This document shows positions 1 through 17,002 of a stretch of 64,000 nucleotides of DNA, piece by piece. Positions within the stretch are counted from its first letter, which is position 1, and every line of letters begins with the position of its first letter. This DNA comes from Chrysomallon squamiferum (Eukaryota; Mollusca; Gastropoda; Neomphalida; Peltospiridae). The notes below the pieces were generated by a model, which saw only the letters and a list, made by a program, of their open reading frames with translations, searched no databases and was not told the origin of the DNA. The stretch spans positions 8,543,386 through 8,607,385 of the forward strand of contig CM022671.1 of the NCBI GenBank assembly GCA_012295275.1, read 5' to 3'. The position numbers and the translations under genes are program-made.

Positions 1-69
1 TGATCATTCAAATAATTATTTCATGAAGGAAATTTTCTAATAACAATTTTATATAATATATTTATTCAG

Positions 70-2565
70 GTTTTAACACTCCTGGGATTATCTCTGATTT
101 CTGAAGCATTAGCTACAGCTGAGAATACAACAGTCAATTGTTCCATTACGAACTCAACAAAATACGGAGGTTTATTTGCTGACTGTCATGGAAGAAACCT
201 ACATCGTGTTCCCAGGCTGAACAAGAACATAGTAGCCTTGGATCTCAGTGGTAATATATTAATCTTAAACCCTGAAGATTTCAATTACTCTTCACTTGTG
301 TATCTGAACCTTTCTCGAAACAGACTGAAATGTCTTCCGGAGAATGTATTCGTGTCTTGTCAAAATCTCAACATTCTTGATCTGAGTGTTAACAGTTTGG
401 TATATGATTACAAATCTTTCCCAAAATCTGTATTCAGCTCTTTGACCAACCTACAAACCCTGAACATAGCTTTTAACAGCGAAACTGGGGAGTACCCGGA
501 TGAGATATTCCAATCCTTGCAGAATCTACAAGAACTGACGATAGACAGTTTTCCAAATGTGTTTTTTCCTTCTGGATTCGAATCGCTGGTTGGGCTGAGA
601 CGGTTAAATTTATCGGGAAAATCTGCTAACTGTAACATTAATGTCGTATCTAATGAGTCATTGTCAGCGTTTACCCCTACAAACTTAACAAGTTTAGATT
701 TGTCATTTTGTAGTGATATTTCAGAAATACAAGCAAATGCGTTTGCCCCTTTAAAACATCTAAAAAAACTTAATTTAGAAGGCACCAATCGTCTCGGTAT
801 GCATGCTGCTCTCTTTTCACTTTACGGTTTGCAAGGATTCAACATGTCTACTTTAAATTTCAGAAATGTGAAGTTGTTAGGAATTAAAGTTACAAAAGTG
901 ATATATGATCAACAACTTTTTGCAGAAAATCTTAACTATTTAGAAAACATCTGCGTCTCAGAGTTAGATATTTCGGAAAATCAACTTCTCTATATTGATG
1001 TAGCAAGTTTATTTCAAAAGAATAACTTTAGTAAATGTATTAAAATACTTGATGTACACAAAAACGCGCTTTTTGGCGATTATAAGTACAGTGACTTTCA
1101 AATTCTGATCATGTTAGAGAATCTTCACAACCTGGAATATTTTGATTTATCTGGGTTTATCTGCTTTCATCCAAATAGAAATAAAAATATGTTGTTTCAA
1201 AGAAATGTATCTTTCTATACAAACACCATGCTCTTTCAAAATAGTAAAGTTTTTTGGCTCCCGAAAAGATTACATATTGGAATTTTTGATGGTATTTCAT
1301 CAGGATTTTATCTTCTCGAAACAACAATAGTTTCAGATAAAAATGTTGTAAAGACAGTATCATTGCAACAGTTTGAATACATGACATTAGAAGCCAGTGT
1401 CATAGGTCTAAATAATTTAACAACTTTAAAACTGGGATACAATAATCACATGACACTTAACGCTTCATTTTTAGACACATTTCCAAGTTTGGGAAACCTG
1501 TACTTGAATGACGTATCGCTACCTGATGATTATTTCTATACTTATGGCAGACGACTCTTTCAAACTGTTATAAATCTAGTTTTTCTAGATATTTCTAGTA
1601 ACAAAATCAGCCGTCTTCCAAGAGATATATTTAAAGACAATCCTAATCTTCGGATTCTGATTTTATCTCACAACAATTTCATTACTATTCCTTTCGACAT
1701 TAACAATTGTCCAAATTTGCTCTCGCTAAAAATGGAACGCAATAAAGTCATTTATCTCAAAGAATCAACGACCAGTTCGCTGGACAAACATTATCTTAAG
1801 GTAAACAAAACGTTTAAATTCGATTTGTCAGATAACAGACTTATCTGCATTTGTGGGGAAAGCGTGTTGTTCTTTTCTTGGTTACAAGATAATAATTATG
1901 CAGTTAACAGAAAATCATATTTGTGCACCAGTGAAAACGGATCGCTTGTTTCTGTGATGGACTACAACGCAGAACATTTATGGCAAAGTTGTATTGGGCA
2001 GACCTGGTTTATGATTGCTCTTCCAATGATTTTATTTACGGCATTAGGTCCCGTGTTGTTTTTCCTCGTGATTAAACATAAAACACAATTAAAATATTTC
2101 TTTAAAAATCTTCTTCGAAAATGTGCAATGTGTCCAACGAGAAAAGATTTCATGTTTGATGTATGTCTCTGCTACGCTGAACACGACTGGCGACAAGCTT
2201 GTCTCGATATAGGAGCAAAGTTAGAAAGAGACTACGGCTACTCTGTGTACTTACACGACAAAGACGCTGTACCGGGAGAAAGTATCGCTGAAGGTATAAT
2301 GTTTGCAATAAACAACAGCTGGAAAACTGTTTTTCTTTTTAAACAAAATTACTTGGACGACATCTGGTCGTGGTATCAAATTCAAGTTGGAATCGGCGTG
2401 GTGACGTGGCGAACTCCTTCCCGACTCATCATTCTAAGAGAGAGCGAACAAGTCTGTGAGATTCCAAACTGTATTCTGTGTGCTGTGGACGAAGACAGAA
2501 TTATTCCAATTCCGGATCAAAATAATGAGGAATCATGGGAATCTTTCGTTCGTCTTATAACTTGA
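70..2565 (+). CDS. Toll-like receptor, large 3' exon (5' end outside window)
   Basis: Single-pass innate immune receptor with leucine-rich ectodomain and cytoplasmic TIR domain; 831 residues are visible. The reading frame is open from a 3' splice site (tttattcag) at 61-69. No in-frame ATG lies between the upstream stop at 13-15 and the mature region, so the initiator Met must sit on an upstream exon. The first codons (LTLLGLSLISEALATA) are the hydrophobic part of a signal peptide. Many LRRs follow, then a cysteine-rich LRR-CT (C-I-C-G near 1850, further Cys near 1923 and 1990) and a transmembrane helix around 2002-2075. The TIR domain runs from about 2150 to the stop: box 1 FDVCLCYAEHDW, BB loop DKDAVPGESI, terminal box FV. 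A single C-terminal cysteine cluster suggests the vertebrate-like sccTLR type. Family membership is sure; orthology to a named TLR is not. Confidence 0.93.
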   Translation, partial: VLTLLGLSLISEALATAENTTVNCSITNSTKYGGLFADCHGRNLHRVPRLNKNIVALDLSGNILILNPEDFNYSSLVYLNLSRNRLKCLPENVFVSCQNLNILDLSVNSLVYDYKSFPKSVFSSLTNLQTLNIAFNSETGEYPDEIFQSLQNLQELTIDSFPNVFFPSGFESLVGLRRLNLSGKSANCNINVVSNESLSAFTPTNLTSLDLSFCSDISEIQANAFAPLKHLKKLNLEGTNRLGMHAALFSLYGLQGFNMSTLNFRNVKLLGIKVTKVIYDQQLFAENLNYLENICVSELDISENQLLYIDVASLFQKNNFSKCIKILDVHKNALFGDYKYSDFQILIMLENLHNLEYFDLSGFICFHPNRNKNMLFQRNVSFYTNTMLFQNSKVFWLPKRLHIGIFDGISSGFYLLETTIVSDKNVVKTVSLQQFEYMTLEASVIGLNNLTTLKLGYNNHMTLNASFLDTFPSLGNLYLNDVSLPDDYFYTYGRRLFQTVINLVFLDISSNKISRLPRDIFKDNPNLRILILSHNNFITIPFDINNCPNLLSLKMERNKVIYLKESTTSSLDKHYLKVNKTFKFDLSDNRLICICGESVLFFSWLQDNNYAVNRKSYLCTSENGSLVSVMDYNAEHLWQSCIGQTWFMIALPMILFTALGPVLFFLVIKHKTQLKYFFKNLLRKCAMCPTRKDFMFDVCLCYAEHDWRQACLDIGAKLERDYGYSVYLHDKDAVPGESIAEGIMFAINNSWKTVFLFKQNYLDDIWSWYQIQVGIGVVTWRTPSRLIILRESEQVCEIPNCILCAVDEDRIIPIPDQNNEESWESFVRLIT

Positions 2566-2855
2566 TAATTGCTTACTTTTTTATTAGCCGAGTATGTTCT
2601 GGCGGAGAAATAGCTGAGACGGAAGTTTGAATAGAGATCGCTGGGACAACCAATGATATCCATCATGTATCCGTGTTAGCTGTTCTCCGGCAGAGGACAC
2701 TCAGGCTACTTGTATATAAACGGAAGAAAACTGAGAATGTTACAGAAGTAAAGTAAAAAAAAAATGCTGACCATCCGAGAACAGCTACTCAGGAACAAGG
2801 AATATAGCTCAAGCAGCATTCAAAATTTGGCGACATAAAAGTCGTGAAAGGAACG

Positions 2856-2861
2856 AATAAA
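2856..2861 (+). other. Candidate polyadenylation signal of the TLR gene
   Basis: AATAAA about 290 bases after the TLR stop codon, in otherwise non-coding sequence. It is a plausible 3' end signal, but the hexamer is common in AT-rich DNA. Confidence 0.4.
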
Positions 2862-2870
2862 CATTTATTA

Positions 2871-2886
2871 TTAGTAGTAGTAGTAA

Positions 2887-2939
<53 letters not shown>

Positions 2940-2940
2940 T
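2871..2940. repeat. (AGT)n microsatellite
   Basis: Nearly pure trinucleotide AGT tract of about 70 bases with one early interruption (AAT). Confidence 0.95.
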
Positions 2941-3204
2941 TTATACTTTGTATTTAATATCACATTTGTCCTTAAGAAATTGGAGTAGTTAATATTAATA
3001 ATCAGTTTGTAATTATAATATAATAATCTATTTGTTTAAAATGACTTCTGCTTTGATTTGTGTACTGTATTTTTCTTTTGCAGTGCTCCACTTTATACAT
3101 GATTTCAACCACTACCTTGTTTGTTTACATATTTGTTATGTGCTGGTTTTATTTTTCAGTAACATGCTAATGAATGGACTGTCAACCTCTCCTTGCTTCT
3201 CTCT

Positions 3205-3915
3205 ATTGTATTCCACCTTAAATCTGAATTTTATAAGTACTACTGTGTTCCACCTTAAATCTGAATTTTATAAGTACTACTGTATTCCACCTTAAATCTG
3301 AATTTTATAAGTACTACTGTGTTCCACCTTAAATCTGAATTTTATAAGTACTACTGTGTTCCACCTTATATGTGAATTTTATAAGTACTACTGTGTTCCA
3401 CCTTAAATCTGAATTTTATAAGTACTACTGTGTTCCACCTTATATGTGAATTTTATAAGTACTACTGTGTTCCACCTTATATGTGAATTTTATAAGTACT
3501 ACTGTGTTCCACCTTAAATCTGAATTTTATAAGTACTACTGTGTTCCACCTTATATGTGAAAAGTTACTACTGTGTTCCACCTTATATGTGAATTTTATT
3601 CTACTGTATTCCACCTTAAACTGAATTTTTAAGAACAACTACTGTGTTTTTAAAATAAGTACTACTGTAACCTTAAATCTGAATTTTAAACATGTGAAAT
3701 GTGAATTTTATAACTGTGTTCCACCTTAATGTGAATTTTAAATGAATTCCACCTTAAATCTGAATTTTTAAACTACTTAAATCTGAATTTTATAAGTACT
3801 ACTGTGTTCCACCTTATATGTGAATTTTATAAGTACTACTGTGTTCCATCTTAAATCTGAATTTTATAAGTACTACTGTATTCCACCTTAAATCTGAATT
3901 TTATAAGTACTACTG
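3205..3915. repeat. 37-bp minisatellite
   Basis: Tandem array with period 37 bases, measured from successive copies of tactgtgttc (3241) and tactgtattc (3278). The unit reads roughly TTCCACCTTAAATCTGAATT followed by TTATAAGTACTACTGTG. There are about 19 units. Two variants alternate: one has AAATCTG, the other TATATGTG. Units between about 3560 and 3780 are shortened and irregular, then regular copies resume. There is no spacer sequence, so this is not a CRISPR array. Confidence 0.95.
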
Positions 3916-4835
3916 GTACATAAACTGAAGATTTACGTAGATATTAAACGTTACTATGCTCATTCTCCACAACGTAAGAATAACTACATTTTTAAAACCA
4001 ACTTGAAGTGAAAACATGAAATGATTTAATAATGCAAAAATGAAATAATTTAATACCATAGTAAATAAGTGAAATAATTTAATACCAAAATAAATAAGTG
4101 AAATAATGTAATACATTAATAAATATGTGAAATAATTTAATATCAGAATTAACAGCTGAACTAATCTGAACACAATAAATAAGTGAAGTAATACAATGCC
4201 TTAATACATACACACATAGACACGCCATACATAGATACAGACAAGTTTATTCATAACTATACACAAACACATAATTATTTATTAATTATAAATTAGTAAA
4301 ATATGAAGCCACTATACATAATTTGCCTGACCAGAAATTAAAATTTACTCTGAAAATATGTCTTTACCATCTTTCTGGATTCAGTCAAAGATTGTTTCCA
4401 TTTATGAGATAAAAACTCAAGACTTTAAACTGACGATCAAAGTTAACTCTACAGAAGATTAAATCTTTCGAGTTTATTTTACACCAGTACGAGATTAATG
4501 TACTGAGATGAGTCTGTAATCAAACAGAATTGTCCTCTGTGAACTATAACAATGCATCCATTTACCTGTATAGAAATTGAAGAACACGGTCGATGTGAAG
4601 AACCTCTTTTCCAAATTAAGGTTTTTGTGAACAAGCATCCTCTGTCTCAGTGTTGAGAATACCGATAGCTCTAAATCGTTGCGACAAAATAACTTTTAAC
4701 AAATACCACCATCATTACAGGCTCTCTGTGCATTAAGTTGGGCCTTGTCTAACCTAACACAGTATTTTCCATAGTGATGATCATCTATGTATGCGTTTCA
4801 GTGTAAGTGACCAAAACGTGCATTTTATTTATTTG

Positions 4836-4838
<3 letters not shown>

Positions 4839-4904
<66 letters not shown>
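4839..4904. repeat. (ATT)n microsatellite
   Basis: Uninterrupted trinucleotide tract of about 65 bases. Confidence 0.95.
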
Positions 4905-4907
<3 letters not shown>

Positions 4908-5449
4908 TGAAACTCTTGCATAATGTCTAATATAGCCTAATTCAGTTTGTGATGATTCAGAAAACTAAATTCAGTAAGACATTATTGAGAACAACTCAAG
5001 AGAAATATATTTTTGTGGACAATAAAAATCTTTATTGTTCATGCATGTTGATATTTCAACATTTACATCAAAATGTTATATAATGAATATATTTTCTATA
5101 AAATGTCGCCGATACTTGTAATGTGTTGCTGTCCGGTATCTTGTATCATGCGAGTCAGCATACTCGTTATATTTGTTACTTTGTTTTAGATTTATTGTAG
5201 GGAAAGTTTATTGAAATAAATGTATATATATATACATGTATAATAATGCAATACAAAATAAGGAAACGAATATTCTAATAAACAGCTATGGTAGAATAAA
5301 TTATTATATTACAAATTATAAAATAAGTATATATATATATATATATATATATAGATAACGCAAATGAAATAAGTTATATTCAATGAAACAGCTCGAATTA
5401 ACTGATCAACAACTTAGAAATAATCGGAAATATTATCGGGAACGTTAAT

Positions 5450-5455
5450 TTTATT
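5450..5455 (-). other. Candidate poly(A) signal of the P450
   Basis: AATAAA on the minus strand, about 130 bases downstream of the TAA stop at 5582-5584. A second overlapping copy follows at 5455-5460. Confidence 0.45.
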
Positions 5456-5581
5456 TTATTTTATGTTGATTATTCCGAACATTATGAATGTTTTGCGGGT
5501 TGGGGGGAGAAGAAGAAGAAAAGAGTTATATGTACGAGAAGGACAAATGTTTGAATTCTGCGTTTCAAAATAAAATCTGTC

Positions 5582-11835
<6,254 letters not shown>

Positions 11836-13320
11836 GGTCCGAATGTCACAATATATATGACAATAACAGTTCCTATTATAAAACTGTAAGGCCGATCGAA
11901 TAGTTGTTGTTTATGTTGTCTGTGGTAACTTGAATATCCCGCTGCACTAGTATTTGATCAAACTGTTTCTTTTATAAATCTAATGTTACAAATGTTCAAA
12001 AGATAAACATTCTTTATGCTGTTGATGTATAATCCATATAAAACTACATAACAAACGTCGAATGCCTTGACCTTTTAAAAAAATAGCTACCGTATTCACT
12101 CCTCTAAACGCACTTTTGTTTATTTCCATTGACCAGTATACTCTCTGGGCTAACGTGACGTTTCAAAGGACACCTACACAAATGTCAGTACAGAGCGACC
12201 GACAGGCGAGATTTAATCTGGGGATATCATGTATCCGAACTGTAGTTATTGTCTGCAGGGATCACATTGCTTTTAAGATCTCCTGAGTTTTACAGGACAG
12301 AAAGAAAGCAGGGGGTAAAAATAATAATAATAATATATAAAAAAAATTATAATAATAATAAAAATTATATGGAAAACTCGATAAATAGGTGCTGGGTGAC
12401 ACTTTCCTGCGTGTATGTATGCATCTCATAGGCCTTGGAAATCACTAAAAGAATATTTCATAATATCAGCAGTGAATCGTGTCAGTCCTGAGATGGAAGT
12501 TTAAGATATCTCATCTGCCTATAGCAGATATTCCGAGGAGTTAATAGATGGTGGTATTCAAATTTAATAAACAATAATTAATTACAAAGTACACGAATAT
12601 GTAATGTATTGATAATGGAAAGAAAATGCAGTTGCCGTGATGTTCGTAAAAGTTCAACGTATTTTATCTAGTTTATTTCGTTTCGTGCATTCATACATGC
12701 CATGCATAGTTTGATTGCTCTGTTATTACATATTACATCTAACTGTCCTTTTTAAGCTAGTGCAAATGAAAAATAGCTGAAATAAAATATCACTGATCAC
12801 TTTACTTTTGGCTTGTGAAACCGAAGATTTTTTTTTTTTTTTTTTTTTTTTTCGTATTAAAAGAAGAAAGATTAGTAACAATCAAGGCAAATATTCTTAA
12901 TGAAAGAGACTATTCACGTTGACACAAAATAAAATAAATCTCCAATTATGTTCAAATACAAAACTGTGTGTTTTATCAAATGAATACTTTACATTAAATC
13001 CTTGCTGATTATATGGCTATGCGGTTTTTATCACATTCATGAATCAGTTTAAAACACCCATGCACCAGTCGTCTGAAAAACCATAACGAAACGCTGAAAA
13101 CAATATGAGAAGAACCATATACTGCTCAGTTCAACACATCTAAACAACATTTCTTATATTCAGTTATATATATACCAAAGAATTCGTCTATTAAGAATGA
13201 GACCACTGTTATGTGAATAAATCATAAAATATTGTATTAAAACCATAACAATAAGAGTAGATAAATAAACACTTCCAAATATCCTTTTTTGTAGAACTCG
13301 TAAATAAATATGCACAGAGT

Positions 13321-13530
13321 TACCTTTAACTTGGTAAAAGCAGTCGAAAATATTAACATGTGCGTACTGACATTTTTAGTTAAAAATATCGAAAACTTTC
13401 TAACAGACACTGGTATTTTTAGTTTAAGTAAAGGCATCGAAAATATTAACATACACATTCTGACATTTTTAATTTGGTAAAAGCGGCGAAATTACTAATA
13501 TTTACGTACTGATATTTTTAATACAGTATT
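13321..13530. repeat. Degenerate tandem repeat, period about 46 bp
   Basis: Four to five diverged copies marked by cgaaaatattaacat or close variants at 13345, 13390, 13438 and about 13484, spaced 45, 48 and 46 bases. Each is followed by a copy of actgacatttttagtt. Confidence 0.75.
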
Positions 13531-13847
13531 TTTTTAATTATTTATTTAAAGACGTTTATCCACCACATACAGCTGAAATAAACAGGGACTACAAACATGA
13601 TTATTCAGCAACAAGAAAATTATTGCGTTTTGTTAGTGTTAGTTGAAATACGAATAAAACAACAACAACAACAACAACAACAAAAAAAAAAAAAAACACT
13701 AAAGATTTTTATCAGTCTAAACAAATCTAGTAAGAAAATGTTTCGAAAATTTTAAACTTTTTTTTTTTTTTTTAAATTCATTCAGATCGGTTATGGAACT
13801 GTAAAAATAATAAATATGTCGTGGAGTAAATAATTTTATTTATCTAT

Positions 13848-13878
<31 letters not shown>

Positions 13879-14069
13879 TTTTATTTGTATTTTGTTTACG
13901 TAGGCAAAAACCTTTAACAATATTATGACTCAGTAAACTGGAGTTTTAGAATCGAAAAATATTTAGCTATAATTCTGTTCTCGTTTAGTAATGGCTAATA
14001 GAAATACTTTATGTGCATGTTACATTTCCATCATGTTTTATGGTTCATCTAGTTTGAATGAATGCAAAA

Positions 14070-14098
14070 ATTAACGTGCTAATCAGAGCTAGCACGTT
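14070..14098. repeat. Short perfect hairpin carrying a 20-bp element shared with the P450 intron
   Basis: AACGTGCTA (14073-14081) and TAGCACGTT (14090-14098) are exact reverse complements separated by 8 bases. The left part overlaps the 20 bases identical to 7615-7634. Confidence 0.7.
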
Positions 14099-14697
14099 CT
14101 AGTTTGAACTAACTGAATATTTATATTTGTTGATGTTAATAGTTAAACAACCGCGAATATTTTTAGTTAAAATTAACTTTCCAGGAAGTATAACCTTACA
14201 ACATGTTACGTTACATGTTATGATAGACACAGGGATAAGAAATTCAAATGTTTCTTAACTTTATATTCATCAGAGATTCCCGCTTATCCACAGCTATGAT
14301 AATAGAGCCTTGTGTTTATTTGTCTAAGAGAATTACGACGGGTGTGATTTTAAGTTATTAGATAACTGGTACAGACAAAGGCACGTTCGTCGTTACATTT
14401 TCAGCTATTTATGCTTTAGATTCCCAGCAATGAATGATCTGCCTGCAGGTATTTTACTAATTACTCGTTATAAATGAGTGCATTAATAAATGCTCAAATT
14501 AAATTTGCTGCATGTCACTCATCAGAACCGGACACTGACCTTATCAAAACTGGGTCCGATGACGAAACAGGTACAAAGAATGGTAGTAATCAAGTTAATC
14601 TCCATATCCTAATCCCTGCTGGTGCAGTGTTGCTGTTCGCGGGGCTGGTTAATCGAAAACTAGACTTGGTGAAATAAAGTCGTTCATTTAAACAGGC

Positions 14698-15604
14698 ATG
14701 TCTGTATTAACAGGTTGCAAGTTTATGACACTGGTATGTTTCAGAATGATTTTGAAATTTGTTTTAAGTGCGTTGGGACTAAGAAGAAATAAACTGGAAC
14801 AAAAACCACGTGGTGAAATTAGCAGCGACGAAGTGAACAGAACGTATTTACGTGATCAACTTTGGAAGGAAAACGTGAAAGAAACTTTTTTGAAACGCGA
14901 CTTTGAAAATCCAAATTCGTGTGATGCAAGCAGCGAGTCGGGCGCTGATTGGGAACAAACTACTAGGGTTAGACAATGCCGAATTTCTAGGAAGAAACGA
15001 CTTCAGAGAAGAAAGCTGCTTCCACCAATTTTGTCTTCTCCACTTCATATGAGTATGTCGTCTGGAATTTCTACTGGGAGTGATGCGGTAATTTCAGAAC
15101 TTGAAAGAATAAATCCTAATGCAGAATGCGATATTATGATGGAAAATACTCCGGGGAACGAAAATAGATCAATTCAAACAGTAATTGAAACACTCATCAA
15201 AGAAAAATTGGATCTGCAAAAAAAAGTGGAACAACAACGTGAAATTCTGGCGAGCAGAAATGCCAGTTTGGCTTTAGGGAATTGTTCCATGATATCAGAA
15301 ATTGATTCGGTACAAAACACTTCTAGAAACACATGTCATATTTGTGCTGGACCTAGTCCACAAGACACATTAATACAGGATTTAGACAGGATTTAGATTT
15401 CCTAACGTTTATCAGGACTACAAGATAACGTCTGCTTTAGCTCCAGAGAAATCTGAAAAAGAAAGCACGCTAATGAAACTAAAATGTTTGGAGGAAGAAA
15501 ACTTTCGATTAGAACAGTACATCAATAGACTCCTGTTCATGGTTTTGGAAGGAAGCCCATCTGTTTTGGAAATAAATAATGACAGTTCCTACGTATTAAA
15601 ATGA
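14698..15604 (+). pseudogene. Intronless FIP-RBD-like gene, reading frame broken near 15386
   Basis: An open frame of 232 codons from ATG 14698 ends at TAG 15394-15396. It encodes a basic N-terminal part, a Ser-rich middle and a predicted coiled coil (TVIETLIKEKLDLQKKVEQQ, about residues 161-180). The next frame (+1) is open from 15386 to TGA 15602-15604. It encodes a Glu/Lys-rich helix ending ENFRLEQYINRLLFMVLEGS then PSVLEI, which closely matches the Rab11-binding FIP-RBD pattern (YI[DN]R[LI][LI]..[IV][ML]E..P..LE[IV]). The break lies at a tandem duplication of acaggatttag (15374-15395). Removing one copy does not restore a frame that reaches the FIP-like part. It may be a pseudogene, an assembly error or an unseen intron. 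The FIP-like call is good; the N-terminal part is not recognised. Confidence 0.55.
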
Positions 15605-17002
15605 CATTTACGTTTAAATAGTTATGGTAACATATGAAGAAATATCGAGCACTTTTGACTGCTGTCAGTGAAGTATCCATTTAATCAGCAACTATCAAAT
15701 CTTGGACATTAAAAATCTGGCTGGATAAGGAAAATTAAGGATAGGCAAAGAAAATGTACTGTGCAATTTTTTAAATATATCTGACTTGATATTTATATTT
15801 AGAAACGAAAATGATGAAATAACTGAATAAAATTCTTAGTTAAAATGGGCTTCCCTATGAATACTTCTAAGTGGTATTGGTAAGAAACATTCGATTAAAA
15901 CAAATGTAATATTAAATGATTTTAAAATGAATGTTATTTGCAGTTCATTTTGTGTTCTTTATTAGAATTTGCATTACTTTTTTAAAATTATTTTCAGAAG
16001 ACAATACCTGTAATGCTGTATGTACATATTTATTTAAAATATAACTTTTCTGTGTACTTTGTAAATTGTTATGTTAAAATCAATGAGAATCACATACTAT
16101 TTCATGTTTTAAATTGTGTTTATAAAAAAAACCTATCTTTTCAAATAATTAATTTGACAATGACAAGTAATCATGTAAATATATTAATTAAAACATGCTT
16201 TCCACAGGATATAGCATCATTCACCTGTAAAATGAATATACTGAAACTGTTTCTTCAGAGTTTTATTATAATTAATTAATTAATTTATTTATTTAAACAT
16301 TGTTTCGGGGTTTTCTTAAATCTGTTTTCTGTATTTATTATAAATTATAATTTTAGCCTGCTTTCATAAATTTAAGTTGCTAAACATTCATTATCATGAT
16401 TATGTTACTTTTTTTTGTTATTATTATTTTTAGTACTTTTATTATGCTGTTGTTTAAAGCACTTTTACTTTTATTTTGTACAATACTGAATATTTTATTT
16501 AGCATTTACATATAATGATAACAGTACATTTTTTTTATATATTAATTACAACACTGCAAAAAATGTAATGCGTCATTTAATGATTATGGTATTTAGCCTT
16601 TTTATTTTATGTATTTATCATAGAATGGAGGTCTTGATGCTTTGCCAAATAACGTGCACATGTAATAAGAATAATATAGGTTAAACTTAAACAATATGTC
16701 TGTGCAAAATATTTAGGTTATCTCTTTCTTTAGTTAATAACATAGTAATATCTTAAAACAAATTTCAAATTAAAATAACCACTGCATTGGTTTTAAACAT
16801 CTCATTTTATATAACAGGAGCAAAATATTTGTTATTATATATAAAATGACTGATCACTTGAAACAGTATATATTTTTTTAATTAAAAATGGCAAGTAACA
16901 ATTCATTAAAAATAAAATTGTCTAACATTTCAACATTTTATAATTAAAAATGTTAATAAAAAATAAATACTATGTTCAATATATAAATCTGATTAAAAAT
17001 CT
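15605..17002. other. Intergenic, convergent 3' ends
   Basis: Very AT-rich sequence between the FIP-like gene (+) and DCLRE1B (-). It would contain both 3' UTRs. I see no conserved coding or RNA structure. Confidence 0.6.

Larger units (their letters stand above)
2571..5581. other. Intergenic spacer between TLR and P450
   Basis: No coding signal recognised. It contains the TLR 3' flank, the minisatellite at 3205-3915, an (ATT)n tract at about 4839-4904 and an (AT)n tract at about 5326-5353. Bases 3916-4838 and 4905-5325 are AT-rich unique sequence. TTTATT at 5450-5455 reads AATAAA on the minus strand and is the likely poly(A) signal for the P450, about 130 bases past its stop. Confidence 0.7.
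11836..14697. other. Intergenic: P450 upstream flank and spacer
   Basis: Bases 11836-12250 should hold the P450 promoter and 5' UTR; no TATA box is placed with confidence. Poly-T lies at about 12829-12852, a (CAA)n/A tract at about 13659-13696, poly-T at about 13757-13772 and a (TTTA)n tract at about 13838-13881. A short open frame at 14474-14677 (67 codons) resembles nothing I know. No RNA gene is recognised. Confidence 0.6.

Noticed and set aside
2580-2720. Weak inverted similarity (ggcggagaaatagct and agctgttctccggc) after the TLR
   Set aside because: Imperfect and short; no structure or family recognised.
3205-3915. Regularly spaced repeats resembling a CRISPR array
   Set aside because: Units are contiguous with no unique spacers, and the context is eukaryotic.
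14474-14677. 67-codon open frame upstream of the FIP-like gene
   Set aside because: No recognised similarity, no clear promoter or splice context; length is expected by chance. It might be an upstream exon but cannot be supported.
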